DNA of 54,975 nucleotides from an uncultured Sutterella sp. (lineage in GTDB: Bacteria > Pseudomonadota > Gammaproteobacteria > Burkholderiales > Burkholderiaceae_F), in the NCBI GenBank assembly GCA_937943605.1, contig CALEAW010000101.1, positions 1 to 54,975 on the forward strand. The letters are read 5' to 3'. Both the position numbers and the translations under genes were made by a program. The notes under the pieces are model-generated. The model was not told where the DNA came from and made no database searches. It saw only the letters and a list, made by a program, of their open reading frames with translations. Of this stretch, positions 27,783 through 36,848 are shown piece by piece (the stretch's first letter is position 1; every line of letters starts with the position of its first letter).

Positions 27783-29333
27783 TTAGGCAGCGACAGGCTT
27801 TGCTTTTTTCTTTTGAAAGAAGTGAAGCAAGGTTACCGTACCCAAGAGGCAGACCACGGCGGTACCCAAGGACAAGGCCAAGTTACCGTGCGTGACACCT
27901 GCGACGACGTAGCCGACCGCAGCACAGAAGGCCACGAGCAAGCTGTAAGGCGTCTGCGTTGCCACGTGTTCAATGTGGTTACAGCCAGAACCTGCCGACG
28001 AGAGAATCGTCGTATCCGAAATCGGCGAGCAGTGGTCACCGAAGACAGAGCCCGCCAACGTGGCAGAGAGCGCCACCACGGTCAAGGCCGGGTCGATGGC
28101 CTGAACCACTGGCACCACGATAGGGATCAAGATACCGAACGTACCCCAAGCCGTACCCGTCGAGAAGGAAAGGAAGGCAGCGATCACGAAGATGATGGCA
28201 GGCAAGAAGATCGACCAATCAGCACCACCCGCCGTCACGATACCCTGAACAAACAACGGGGTCTGCAAGAGGTCGCGGCAAACGCCAGAGAGCGTCCAAG
28301 CGAGCACAAGAATGATGTTGGCAGGGAGCATCAACTTCATCCCTTCGACAAGACCACTCATGAAGTCAGCAAAGGGCACGAGGCCACGCGGCACATACAT
28401 CAGGAAGGCCACACCCACGGCACCGAAAGAAGCCCACACCAAAGACGGCGCAGCAGACGAATTACCAAGCGCAGACTGGAACGTATGGTACGCAGGATCG
28501 TCACCCCAATAGCCGCCGGAATACATCAAAGACATCACAGCAAAGACAATCAAGGCGCAGATCGGCACAAGCATGTCCCAAAGCGTGCCACGCGGATTGG
28601 CGTTAGGCGGCTCGGCAGAGGCCGTTTTCGTCGAATCGGTCAATTCTTCGCCAGACGCAGCACGTTCTTCAGCCTTACGCATCGGACCAAAGTCAAAGTC
28701 GGTCACGACGATAAAGAAGACGAGCAACAGGCAGAGCAAGGCATAGAAGTTCCAAGGAATCGTGGCAATAAAGGCTGCCATGTCGCTTTCAAAAGCGGAC
28801 GACCCCTGCAACGAAGAACCCACAGCCGCAGCCCAGCTAGACACCGGCGCAATAATACACACGGGCGCAGCCGTCGAGTCGATAATGTAGGCCAACTTGG
28901 CACGGGCAATCTTATAGCGATCGCTAATCGGACGCATCACCGTACCCACAGTCAAGCAGTTGAAGTAGTCGTCAATGAAGATCAAAACACCCAAACCAGA
29001 GGTCGCGGCCAAGGCACTCTTACGACCCTTGATGCGCTTGACGGCCCAGTTACCATAGGCCTTCGTGCCACCAGACATGGCAACCACGTACACCAAAGCG
29101 CCCAAAAGGGAGCAGAAAATCAAAATATTGAAGTCGACCTTGTTACCCATCACGGTAAAGGCGCTTTCAAGCGTGCCCATCAGGACATTGCCATCCATGC
29201 CAATCGTATAAATAAGGGTACCGGTCAGAATGCCGAGTACGAGGGAAGACAACACTTCCTTCGTCACGAGCGCGAGTACGATAGCCACAATCGGAGGGAC
29301 GATTGAGAGCCATCCAGCGTTAAACGGTTCCAT
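27783..29333 (-). CDS. NhaC-family Na+/H+ antiporter-type transporter
   Basis: A 516-residue inner-membrane protein with about 12 hydrophobic segments. FGDHCSPISDTTILSSAGSG near residue 430 is the signature of the NhaC/DUF1646-like antiporters, and LIFIDDYFNCLTVGTVMRP (about 113-131) is the matching charged membrane segment of the first repeat. FSTGTAWGTFGI lies between. Members exchange Na+ for H+ or carry carboxylates or amino acids with sodium; which applies here cannot be read from sequence. A lysine-rich tail follows the last helix. The Shine-Dalgarno is weak (GAGG about 13 bases upstream). Confidence 0.82.
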   Translation of the reverse strand: MEPFNAGWLSIVPPIVAIVLALVTKEVLSSLVLGILTGTLIYTIGMDGNVLMGTLESAFTVMGNKVDFNILIFCSLLGALVYVVAMSGGTKAYGNWAVKRIKGRKSALAATSGLGVLIFIDDYFNCLTVGTVMRPISDRYKIARAKLAYIIDSTAAPVCIIAPVSSWAAAVGSSLQGSSAFESDMAAFIATIPWNFYALLCLLLVFFIVVTDFDFGPMRKAEERAASGEELTDSTKTASAEPPNANPRGTLWDMLVPICALIVFAVMSLMYSGGYWGDDPAYHTFQSALGNSSAAPSLVWASFGAVGVAFLMYVPRGLVPFADFMSGLVEGMKLMLPANIILVLAWTLSGVCRDLLQTPLFVQGIVTAGGADWSIFLPAIIFVIAAFLSFSTGTAWGTFGILIPIVVPVVQAIDPALTVVALSATLAGSVFGDHCSPISDTTILSSAGSGCNHIEHVATQTPYSLLVAFCAAVGYVVAGVTHGNLALSLGTAVVCLLGTVTLLHFFQKKKAKPVAA

Positions 29334-29640
29334 GAGATCCGAAATCCTCTGTCAATGGTGAATACGAAGAACAACCATTGGTTTCACCCTCTTGATCTCC
29401 TATGACTTAAAGGGCGCTTCATTTCACCTTTCGTGATTGAAAAATATTGTGTGATTTAAGACCCACCACCTTGTGGTCTGCGTTTTAAAAAAATGGGATC
29501 AAAGCGCAGACAACATGGGCGGATTTTAGGCTGAAGCGAAGTGTACCAAGATGTGACAAAGTGCGCCTAAGATTTAATGGTTCTCTAGGTATGGCGCAAG
29601 GTTCGTGAGACATTCTCCTTATGGGAAAGTGCTTATATTT

Positions 29641-29662
29641 ATACAAAACGGGCGTTTTGTAT
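29641..29662. promoter_or_regulatory. Perfect 10-bp inverted repeat upstream of the antiporter
   Basis: ATACAAAACG (29641-29650), GG, CGTTTTGTAT (29653-29662): a 22-bp perfect dyad in the endA-antiporter gap, about 310 bp before the antiporter ATG. It could bind a dimeric regulator or act as a hairpin. The rest of 29334-29700 is AT-rich with no gene seen. Confidence 0.45.
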
Positions 29663-29702
29663 GCACCACGACCTCAAACGCACCACTATGAGAGGCCAAA
29701 AT

Positions 29703-29738
29703 GATAAAAGGCTCGAGCGAAAACAGTCGCCCGAGCCT
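29703..29738 (-). terminator. Terminator of endA
   Basis: On the minus strand an AGGCTCG-rich 12-bp stem with one mismatch (29709-29738) is followed by TTTT. Confidence 0.78.
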
Positions 29739-29759
29739 CAATCACCTTATCCGTGCAAT

Positions 29760-30521
29760 TTAAAGACCACGGTAATCTAAGCCAGCCTTGCGGCACGCCT
29801 CAGCAACCACAGGATTTTCGTTACCCTGAAGTTTCGCAATACGAGAAGCACGCGTACATTCCCATTGCGTAACGGGATACTGACGGTTCCACTCTTCAAT
29901 CAAGCGACGTTGCTTATTGCTCATCTTATAGATAGGCGCATAAGCCCCTTCCATATAGAGCATGGCTCGCGCAATCTCACCACGCGCGCGGGCTGGCGGC
30001 TCAGCACGACGACCGTCCACCTTCATTTCGCATGAACCAAACGTATTGGCCACATTGGGCATCAATTCGAAGTTGTAGTTCGAACGAATAGCGTTCACGG
30101 CACCCACAGCCGGGAAGAGATTAAACATGTCAGCCTGCATCAAGCGGAATTCATGCGAAAGCTTTTCAGCGCAGCGGCGGCCTTTATAGAAGTGCCCCTT
30201 ATCATTAATGCACTGACCCGAGCCTTCACGCCACTCTTTAAAGGCACGACCAAAGTTTTCAGCGGGCACAACGTGTTCCCACTCTACGCGCGTTGCACGT
30301 TCTTTGTGCCCAGGCGTCGTAAAGGTAGATGGTAAATCGACGTTTTTCTTTTTATCAAAAGCGTAACCACAATAAAGCGTCACGCGATGGTCCATATAGA
30401 CCTTGCGTTCAAGCATCTTTTTAGCGTCACGAAAATCATCATTCGTGGTGTTACCTGCAGCCAATGCGCCTGCAGCGACCGCGGTAGCTAAAAGCGCCAC
30501 CGTCGCGCGGATGAACGTCAT
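29760..30521 (-). CDS. endA: Endonuclease I, periplasmic (EndA family)
   Basis: Secreted DNase of the His-Me finger superfamily. A signal peptide (about 1-21, ending in AGALA) precedes the mature domain. Catalytic motif VEWEHVVPAENFG (about 79-91) matches the family W-E-H-V-V-P. CINDKGHFYKGRRCAEK, FNLFPAVGAVNAIRSNYNFE and RGEIARAMLYM are all standard EndA segments with the cysteines expected for a disulfide-dependent periplasmic enzyme. 253 residues is close to E. coli EndA (235). GGGAGA precedes the ATG. Confidence 0.93.
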   Translation of the reverse strand: MTFIRATVALLATAVAAGALAAGNTTNDDFRDAKKMLERKVYMDHRVTLYCGYAFDKKKNVDLPSTFTTPGHKERATRVEWEHVVPAENFGRAFKEWREGSGQCINDKGHFYKGRRCAEKLSHEFRLMQADMFNLFPAVGAVNAIRSNYNFELMPNVANTFGSCEMKVDGRRAEPPARARGEIARAMLYMEGAYAPIYKMSNKQRRLIEEWNRQYPVTQWECTRASRIAKLQGNENPVVAEACRKAGLDYRGL

Positions 30522-30692
30522 AGAGTTCTCCCTTTAAAATCCAAATTTAAGGTTAAGCGACCTCACCAAGGTCTGTCGCCAAACTTCATGACCTCATCTT
30601 ACCGATTCGATTTAACTCATGCGTCCTTTGTTTCACAAAAATCCTTTTACGTGGCCAAACCAAAAAGATGGCGCTCTCCTGCCATTTAACAA

Positions 30693-30720
30693 ATGTCCTA
30701 GGACATCTAATCAGGATAAT
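30693..30720 (+). promoter_or_regulatory. Palindrome and candidate promoter upstream of the Tat flavoprotein
   Basis: ATGTCCTAGGACAT (30693-30706) is a perfect 14-bp palindrome, and a -10-like GATAAT follows at 30715-30720. The palindrome sits over the -35 region, which suits an activator or repressor site. It is about 115 bp before the flavoprotein start. In the rest of 30522-30832 I see no gene. Confidence 0.45.
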
Positions 30721-30832
30721 GGCATGAGTGGTTTTATAACCACCGTTTGGGGCTTTCAAGTCTCAAGCCTTTTTTGCAACATCGTTCTCTCGACCTCTGC
30801 TTTGACGCACTGCGATGGAACCCCTGTGATTG

Positions 30833-32371
30833 ATGCACGTCATGACTGAATGGAGTCGCCGAACCTTCCTTAAGGGAAGCGCTGCGCTTGGCGCAACGTC
30901 GTTGGTCGGCCGCCCTGCCGTGTCAGCGCCGCGACCGTTACCCACCACCTGGGACGAAACGCGAGACGTCATCATCGTTGGCTCAGGCTTTGCAGGATTA
31001 GCCGCTGCCATAGAGGCGAAAGCCCTTGGCGCCGATACGCTCATTCTTGAAAAGATGCCTAAAGCCGGCGGCAACTCAGCCATTAACAGTGGCATGTTGG
31101 TTGCGACAGGCTGTCCACAGCAAGTCAAGCTGGGCATTGACGATTCACCCACGCTCTTAGCCAAAGACATGCTAGATGCAGGGATGCAGATGAGCCAGCC
31201 TGAAAAGGTTGCCTTCGTTGCTAACCATGCCCTAGCCAACTATGAGTGGACGGTGAATGTGCTCGGTGTGACCTATAACGACAAGTTTATTGGTCAAGAG
31301 GGCGGCCATAGCGTCCCGCGTTATGTCGTCACAAAAAACGGCACAGGTGCTGACATTGTGACGAAGATGCTCGACAAAGTGGCTCAATTGGGGGCAGACA
31401 TTCGGTGCGCCACCTACGTTGAACACCTCTTTAAAGACGACGAAGGTCGGATCGTTGGGGTTCAAGTTCGCGAAGGTTGGCAGTTTCCCGACAAAGACAC
31501 TGGCGTCACCAAAACGATTCGTGCAAAAAAAGGCATCGTGCTTTGCTACGGCGGGTTTGCTTCTGATGTTCGCTATCGAGAAAGGCAAGATCCCAAGCTC
31601 ACCAAGGCGATCGACACCACCAATCAACCGGGGGCGACCGCTGAGCTGTGGCGAGAAACCAGTCGCATAGGTTGCGCGCAAGTGCATAACGACTGGATTC
31701 AATGCACACCTTGGAATCACCCTGACGAAATAGGCATGGGACTCGGTTGGACCTTCTCGCAGTCTGGGGCTGCTGAGTATGGGCTTTGGGTTTCCACGTC
31801 AGGTAAGCGGTTTGTGAATGAACTCGCTAACCGAAAGGTTTGTTCTGATGCGATTTTGGCGCAAGAAGCTCATGGCTTTAGCGCCTTTGCGCTTTGCAAC
31901 GAACCAAACCTTCAGGCCTATCGGGCATCGCGCCCAGGTGTGCTTGAAGACTTATTGAGACGGGGCATTGTGAAGGTTTATCCGATGCTCACCGATGTCG
32001 CCGAAGCGCTCAAAATTCCCGCTTCGATGCTTCGGGATACCGTCGACCGTTTTAACGAAGCCGTGGTCAACAAACATGACCCCGACTTCGACCGCTCGTT
32101 TAACCGCGTGCAAGCACCTTTGATTCAAGGTCCCTGGTACGTGGCTCAAATGAGTCCGAAGGTTCATGACTGTATCGGCGGCCTCGTGACCGACCTTCAG
32201 TGTCGAGTGTTAGACATCTCGACGAGCCTTCCCATACCAGGGCTTTATGCCGCTGGAGAGGCGACGTCTGGCGTTCATGGCGCCGTTCGCCTCGGTGCAT
32301 GTGCCACGCTTGACTGTCTTGTCAACGGACGAATTGCCGGACGAGAGGTCGCGATACGTGCACCAACGTAA
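30833..32371 (+). CDS. Tat-exported FAD-dependent reductase, flavocytochrome c/fumarate reductase flavoprotein family
   Basis: Predicted periplasmic flavoprotein that reduces an organic terminal electron acceptor. WSRRTFLKGSAALG at the N-terminus is a twin-arginine signal. The FAD fold follows (VIIVGSGFAGLAAAIEAK; LILEKMPKAGGNSAINSGM), and GLYAAGEATSGVHGAVRLGACATLDCLVNGRIAG near the C-terminus. There is no cytochrome c (CXXCH) domain, so electrons must come from a separate partner. Against fumarate reductase Fcc3 the Arg acid appears kept (GKRFVNELANR) and the Arg in HGAVRLG is kept. The usual Q-x-H-P is QCTP, and RLGGN is RLGAC, so fumarate is probably not the substrate. An ATG at 30842 is an alternative start. 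It faces the ttrS/ttrR-like operon. Confidence 0.82.
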   Translation: MHVMTEWSRRTFLKGSAALGATSLVGRPAVSAPRPLPTTWDETRDVIIVGSGFAGLAAAIEAKALGADTLILEKMPKAGGNSAINSGMLVATGCPQQVKLGIDDSPTLLAKDMLDAGMQMSQPEKVAFVANHALANYEWTVNVLGVTYNDKFIGQEGGHSVPRYVVTKNGTGADIVTKMLDKVAQLGADIRCATYVEHLFKDDEGRIVGVQVREGWQFPDKDTGVTKTIRAKKGIVLCYGGFASDVRYRERQDPKLTKAIDTTNQPGATAELWRETSRIGCAQVHNDWIQCTPWNHPDEIGMGLGWTFSQSGAAEYGLWVSTSGKRFVNELANRKVCSDAILAQEAHGFSAFALCNEPNLQAYRASRPGVLEDLLRRGIVKVYPMLTDVAEALKIPASMLRDTVDRFNEAVVNKHDPDFDRSFNRVQAPLIQGPWYVAQMSPKVHDCIGGLVTDLQCRVLDISTSLPIPGLYAAGEATSGVHGAVRLGACATLDCLVNGRIAGREVAIRAPT

Positions 32372-32387
32372 AAGTTTCGGATCGGTC

Positions 32388-32463
32388 GCTAGGTTAATTT
32401 CTCCTCCTAACCTAGCTGATCAATTTTTACCGGCTCAAGGCTGTCCTTGGGCCGGCTTTTTTT
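32388..32463 (+). terminator. Tandem hairpins, the second a terminator, after the Tat flavoprotein
   Basis: A perfect 9-bp stem GCTAGGTTA/TAACCTAGC (32388-32416) is followed by CCGGCTCAAGG/CCTTGGGCCGG (32430-32455, one G-U pair) and seven T. Confidence 0.88.
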
Positions 32464-32494
32464 GTGCGCACGACCTTATGTCGCTTTGAAGCAA

Positions 32495-33994
32495 CTACCA
32501 GCCATCGGCCGCCATCATGCCCGCAATCCGGCCAAAGACCAAGGCATCTAAGAGCCCACAAGACGTGAGACGTGCCACACCGTGCAATCCTCCCGTCACT
32601 TCGCCCGCCGCATAGAGCCCTGAGATCGGTCGATCGTCTTCAATCGAAAGTACGCGCGCATAGCGATCAATCGCCACACCACCGCCACACAAATGCACCT
32701 TTGCCAAAATATTGCTGATGTACCAAGGCCCCTCTTCAATCGCAACGGCATCGCGTTCAATGGGTCGTCCCATGGCATCACGGTCTGCCCCCGCTTGCAA
32801 AGCTTTGTTGTAGGCTCTCAAAGTAGCCAATAAACGCTTATAAGGAATCCCGTTATCGTGTGCGAGGTCATCTAACGTCGGGTAGCGTCGCACTAAGCCG
32901 CGCGCCACGAGTTTTTCAACGTCTTTGGCGCTAAAGATCACGCTTCTAGGTCGCTCGACGGCTCTGGCGTCAGCTAACGCATGGCAATGGCCATTTTGAC
33001 TTAAGACATCCAAAATAGCGTGCGTGCGCACATTACTTGCTGCGCGTTCATTCACAAACCGTTCGCCCGTTTCTCGTTGGATCCATACGCCACGCGCCGC
33101 AGCACAATAGCGTGCAAAGCGCCAAGCGTTGCCAGGCCCCTTTTCGTCTGGGCTCGCGTCTGGAAAACAATGAATATATTGAAGATGTAGTGTCCAAGCA
33201 CCAATGGCAGAGAGTTCTCGAATGACTTCTGAGGTGCTGCCCGGTTGCGTCGTCGTGCCAACACGTTCTGACAAACGCCAGTTTTGCATCATACGCATAC
33301 CGATGTCAGTTCCAAAGCCGCCTGACGTGATGACTAATCCGCGACGCGTCCCTAAGTAGCGCCCAGGTCCCGACTCGGACGTTGAACCGTCCTTCACAAG
33401 ACACCCTCTTACAATGCCAGTATCGGGATCTCGCACGATATGAACGAGTTGCGTATTAAGGCGAATCTCAACACCCATCGCCACACAACGCTCATAAAGC
33501 GGATAAATAAGCCCTTCCCCAGACCCTGTTTTGAGAATCGCGCAACGACGCACACTATGGCCTTCGTCATATTCAACACGGTCGTCATACCACTGAACAC
33601 CGAGTTCCTGCTGCGTCCATAAAAAGGTTTCAAGGGCTTTGTTGGCCAAAATGCGAATGCGATCAGGTTGGTTGATCGACCCGAGAGTGAGTAGGTCTTG
33701 CTCAAAGCGTTCAATCGAATCATTGAGCCCCGCTTGAATTTGCATGGGCGTGCCTGGCACGGCCATCATACCTGCACTCATCACAGAGTTGCCGCCAATA
33801 TTGCCCATCTTTTCGATAAGCAACACCTGCGCTCCCGACTTCTTAGCTTCAAGCGCCGCTGCCAACCCCGCTGCCCCGGCACCCACAACGATCACATCCC
33901 AGACTTCATTGGGTAGTCGTGTGGGTTGAGGTTGATGCCAGGCGCGATCATAGTCGCTCGCTGCACCACGGCGTAGATCGGCATAGTGATTCAT
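32495..33994 (-). CDS. FAD-dependent oxidoreductase, fumarate reductase flavoprotein family, no export signal
   Basis: Paralogue of the Tat flavoprotein at 30833, about 499 residues. FAD site VIVVGAGAAGLAAALEAK (34-51) and LIEKMGNIGGNSVMSAGM; C-terminal GLYAAGEVTGGLHGVARLTSCGLLDALVFGRIAG. The N-terminus (MNHYADLRRGAASDY) lacks a Tat or Sec signal, so it should be cytoplasmic unless carried by a partner. Where the family has the catalytic Arg (RFxxExxxR) this protein has RFVNERAASNV, so that Arg seems replaced by Ser. The Q-x-H-P histidine region reads HCFP. It may bind or reduce a different substrate, or act in sensing. It starts 3 bp after the response-regulator stop, with GGAGG inside that gene's end. 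Confidence 0.8.
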   Translation of the reverse strand: MNHYADLRRGAASDYDRAWHQPQPTRLPNEVWDVIVVGAGAAGLAAALEAKKSGAQVLLIEKMGNIGGNSVMSAGMMAVPGTPMQIQAGLNDSIERFEQDLLTLGSINQPDRIRILANKALETFLWTQQELGVQWYDDRVEYDEGHSVRRCAILKTGSGEGLIYPLYERCVAMGVEIRLNTQLVHIVRDPDTGIVRGCLVKDGSTSESGPGRYLGTRRGLVITSGGFGTDIGMRMMQNWRLSERVGTTTQPGSTSEVIRELSAIGAWTLHLQYIHCFPDASPDEKGPGNAWRFARYCAAARGVWIQRETGERFVNERAASNVRTHAILDVLSQNGHCHALADARAVERPRSVIFSAKDVEKLVARGLVRRYPTLDDLAHDNGIPYKRLLATLRAYNKALQAGADRDAMGRPIERDAVAIEEGPWYISNILAKVHLCGGGVAIDRYARVLSIEDDRPISGLYAAGEVTGGLHGVARLTSCGLLDALVFGRIAGMMAADGW

Positions 33995-33997
33995 CGC

Positions 33998-34624
33998 TTA
34001 AAAGCCTCCCGCCTCAATCTGACGAATACGACGCACGGCTTGCGTCAACCCCGCGGCCCCACGCACACCCAACTTACGGCACGCTTCAGAGCGATGCACC
34101 TGCACGGTCTTAAAACTCAACCCACCCAAACGTTCAGCGACTTCACGGTTTAAAAGGCCTTCAGCAATCAAGGCAGCCACCTCACGTTCTCGTTGCGTCA
34201 ACGTTTGCCAACGCGCCATATCTTCCATAGGGTTTGAAGTGGGACCACTAGAACGCTCTAACGCACGATAAATCGCTTCCATTAAACGCGCGCGATCTGC
34301 CGTTTTTTGCACAAAGGCCACCGCTCCTTTTTGCATCGTATCGACAGCCATATCAATATCGCCGTGCGCAGACAAAAAGACAATCGGTAGCGCAATCCCG
34401 CGCTGAATCATTTCTTCTTGAAGTTCCAACCCGGTCATCCCATCCATACGAACGTCTAACAAGAGGCATCCCGGCACAGAGGGACTGTCACCCGTCAAGA
34501 ATTCACGAGCGCCCGGATAGGTCACTGTCTGCAACCCTTCTTGTTGAATCATAAAAGCCAAAGATTCTCGAACACTTTCTTCATCATCAACAATGCGAAT
34601 CAACGGACCTTTAGAGCCTCTCAT
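33998..34624 (-). CDS. Response regulator, TtrR/FixJ type
   Basis: DNA-binding partner of the sensor kinase encoded just upstream. The receiver domain (about 8-125) has acidic DDEE near residue 13, the phosphoacceptor Asp57 in LLLDVRMDGMTG, and Lys in FVQKT (usual KP is KT). The LuxR/FixJ helix-turn-helix spans about 140-200 (LTQREREVAALIAEGLLNREVAERL, KTVQVHR). 208 residues is typical of FixJ/TtrR. AAGGA lies 8 bases before the ATG, within the end of the kinase gene; the spacing between the two genes is 4 bp. Confidence 0.88.
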   Translation of the reverse strand: MRGSKGPLIRIVDDEESVRESLAFMIQQEGLQTVTYPGAREFLTGDSPSVPGCLLLDVRMDGMTGLELQEEMIQRGIALPIVFLSAHGDIDMAVDTMQKGAVAFVQKTADRARLMEAIYRALERSSGPTSNPMEDMARWQTLTQREREVAALIAEGLLNREVAERLGGLSFKTVQVHRSEACRKLGVRGAAGLTQAVRRIRQIEAGGF

Positions 34625-34628
34625 CTTT

Positions 34629-36515
34629 TTATCCTTCTTGGTTTACGACACTGGTCGTATTGGTTTTTGCTTCAATCTCTTTCGTCTTGGCAATCGGCAA
34701 CGTCACGATCGCCTTGGTACCATGCGGCTCGGCACGTTTAAAGGTTAAACGTCCCACATAGCCTTCGGCCAAATTTCGTACAATCATGACCCCGAGTCCC
34801 AGGCCATTGGCTTTGGTCGTCCGAAGAACACTCTCACCTAACCGGTCAAACGCTTCATCCGTCAATCTTGGGCCATTATCTTCGACCGTCAAGACAGCCA
34901 TGTTGTCACTGATCTTCACAGCGACTCGCACGCAAGCATCGGGCTGATTGGCTGCGGCCTCTGCCCCATTTTTGACTAAGTTCATCACAATAAGTTCAAG
35001 ATCCATCGGATCCATCACGACCACAGGGTCAGCCATCTCGCCTGTTTCGACATGTACCATACGCGCTTTTCGTGAAGCGCGAAAGTCTTTAAGAACCTTT
35101 TGCACCGACGTCCCTAAAGGCATCGGCTGACGATTAGAGTGTCCCTGACCGTATGAGCGAACACGATCCAAAATCGCTGCTGCGCGCGTTGCTTCACGAC
35201 TGATGCGATCGATCGCATCAGACACATCCTCCAAGGTCTCAGGTTCATCTTCAATCACGCGTTGAGCGCCTCGTGAGAGATTTTGAATGGCTGCCAAGGG
35301 CTGCTTCATTTCGTGTGCCACGATACTTGACATCTGACCCACAACCCCCAAACGTTGCAGGGCTTCAAATTTTTCTGTCGTCTCTCTCGCTTGTTGTTCG
35401 GCAGCCTGTTGCATGGCGTGCACGCGTTCAAGTTCAGCCGTACGGCGACGCACCAACTTTTCAACCACCACACCGCGCACAAAAAGCCCCATCAAAATGA
35501 AGCCTAAAAGCGTAATCCATGGCCAGAACTCTCGCCAAATACGCGCTAGAGTCCACTCGCGTAAATAACTGTAAGGACCCACCTTGAGGCGCTTTAACAT
35601 ATCAAGCGCTCTCGAATAGTCGGTCGTCATACTCCAATACTGACCCCAAGCATTGACGGGCTTCGTCAGTAATAAAGCTGTCACCTCTCGAGCGGTCTTT
35701 TCAGGTAACGAATCGGTCGACGCTAATAACCAGCCTGGATATGCCTCGGTCGAGTGCATGCATCGAAGGCCATCGTCCCCCCCTGGATGCACGATGACTC
35801 GCAATTCGTTACGGTAATCTTCGCTACCCGCACGCCACAAATCTTCTAAGTAGCAAGCACGTACCACCCCGGCATCCACATCCCCTTTCAAAACGCGTTC
35901 AATCACTTGACGCATATGAAGGGGCTCTTCGCGCACAATTTGACCAAAAAAATGATCAGGCTCTTCACCCATAGCGACCAGTTCAGCGTTAAGTTCCCAA
36001 ATCCCGGGCGTTAACTCGTCTGTCATCGCTGCCAAGCGTTTGCCTTTTAAATCCTCGAGGGTTTGTAAATCCTCACGTTCAGCGCGCACCACCACAGCAG
36101 CCCCTGCCCCAGTATTTGCACTCTCAGCCGTATCTGAAACCAACGAGGCGAGGTCACGCAATTTGCCAGCTTCTTGTAAATAAAGTGCTGCGCTTGTTGC
36201 CACTAAGTCGAGTTCACCCGCCTCAATCTTAGCGCTTAAGGCTTTAGGCCCCATATAGTTGATGTCAAACTGAACACCAGGCAACTTCCAGGCCAAATAT
36301 CGAAACGACTCGTCAATAAACGTGCCGTCATACCAGGGCGGCGAATAAGCCAAAATACCCACACGTAATGTAGGGCGATCAGCTTTACTTTGAACGACTT
36401 GAGGCACGACCTCATTGGCGCAGGTCGGCATCGAAAAGCTAGCAACCCCAAACGCCACCGCACTCGCCAAAGCTACAAAACCTTGACGCGTTAGCCGTCG
36501 CAGGCAACAACGCAT
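34629..36515 (-). CDS. TtrS-like sensor histidine kinase with periplasmic PhnD-type binding domain
   Basis: Membrane sensor, about 628 residues. A signal/anchor (CLRRLTRQGFVALASAVAF) leads to a periplasmic PhnD/phosphonate-binding-like domain (about 50-310). A transmembrane helix follows (about 328-348), then coiled-coil linker, HisKA with phosphoacceptor His401 in SIVAHEMKQPLAAIQNLSRG, and HATPase with NLVKNGAEAA and GLGLGVMIV. This is the architecture of the tetrathionate sensor TtrS. No tetrathionate reductase genes are present, so the ligand is probably a substrate of one of the two flavoproteins. The ATG at 36515 is preferred because it begins the signal sequence; the frame stays open back to 36794 without a clear ribosome site. 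Confidence 0.85.
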   Translation of the reverse strand: MRCCLRRLTRQGFVALASAVAFGVASFSMPTCANEVVPQVVQSKADRPTLRVGILAYSPPWYDGTFIDESFRYLAWKLPGVQFDINYMGPKALSAKIEAGELDLVATSAALYLQEAGKLRDLASLVSDTAESANTGAGAAVVVRAEREDLQTLEDLKGKRLAAMTDELTPGIWELNAELVAMGEEPDHFFGQIVREEPLHMRQVIERVLKGDVDAGVVRACYLEDLWRAGSEDYRNELRVIVHPGGDDGLRCMHSTEAYPGWLLASTDSLPEKTAREVTALLLTKPVNAWGQYWSMTTDYSRALDMLKRLKVGPYSYLREWTLARIWREFWPWITLLGFILMGLFVRGVVVEKLVRRRTAELERVHAMQQAAEQQARETTEKFEALQRLGVVGQMSSIVAHEMKQPLAAIQNLSRGAQRVIEDEPETLEDVSDAIDRISREATRAAAILDRVRSYGQGHSNRQPMPLGTSVQKVLKDFRASRKARMVHVETGEMADPVVVMDPMDLELIVMNLVKNGAEAAANQPDACVRVAVKISDNMAVLTVEDNGPRLTDEAFDRLGESVLRTTKANGLGLGVMIVRNLAEGYVGRLTFKRAEPHGTKAIVTLPIAKTKEIEAKTNTTSVVNQEG

Positions 36516-36848
36516 CCGCGTTGGTGCAAGCCACCAACGGGTTTGGTAAGCAGTCAATGGCAAGAAACGCAAGGGGGGCTCCAAACTATGAGTCAAAGAA
36601 GATAGGCAACCGTCGACATCTGACTCGGTCACTTTAAGTCTTATTGTAGAGGGTCGGCATATTGGCTCGCAAAATCGCCATTGTTCGATCGCGTGAGCCA
36701 AAACCCGGCACCCCTCGTGACAATTGTAAATACCCTCGAAAACCCTAAAACACCGCTCAGAGAGGAATAGGTTTAAGTACAAGCGTTCAGTCACTCATTG
36801 GCGCAAATTTTCTTTACAAATCTCCATCGAAAAAAGGGGCTTTATCAT

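Noticed and set aside
29334..29640. Lysine riboswitch or similar in front of the NhaC-family gene
   Set aside because: Some relatives are riboswitch-controlled, but I could not find the conserved core or nested helices here.
36516..36794. N-terminal extension of the TtrS-like kinase
   Set aside because: The frame is open, but the extension has many Cys and no ribosome site, and a proper signal sequence starts at 36515.
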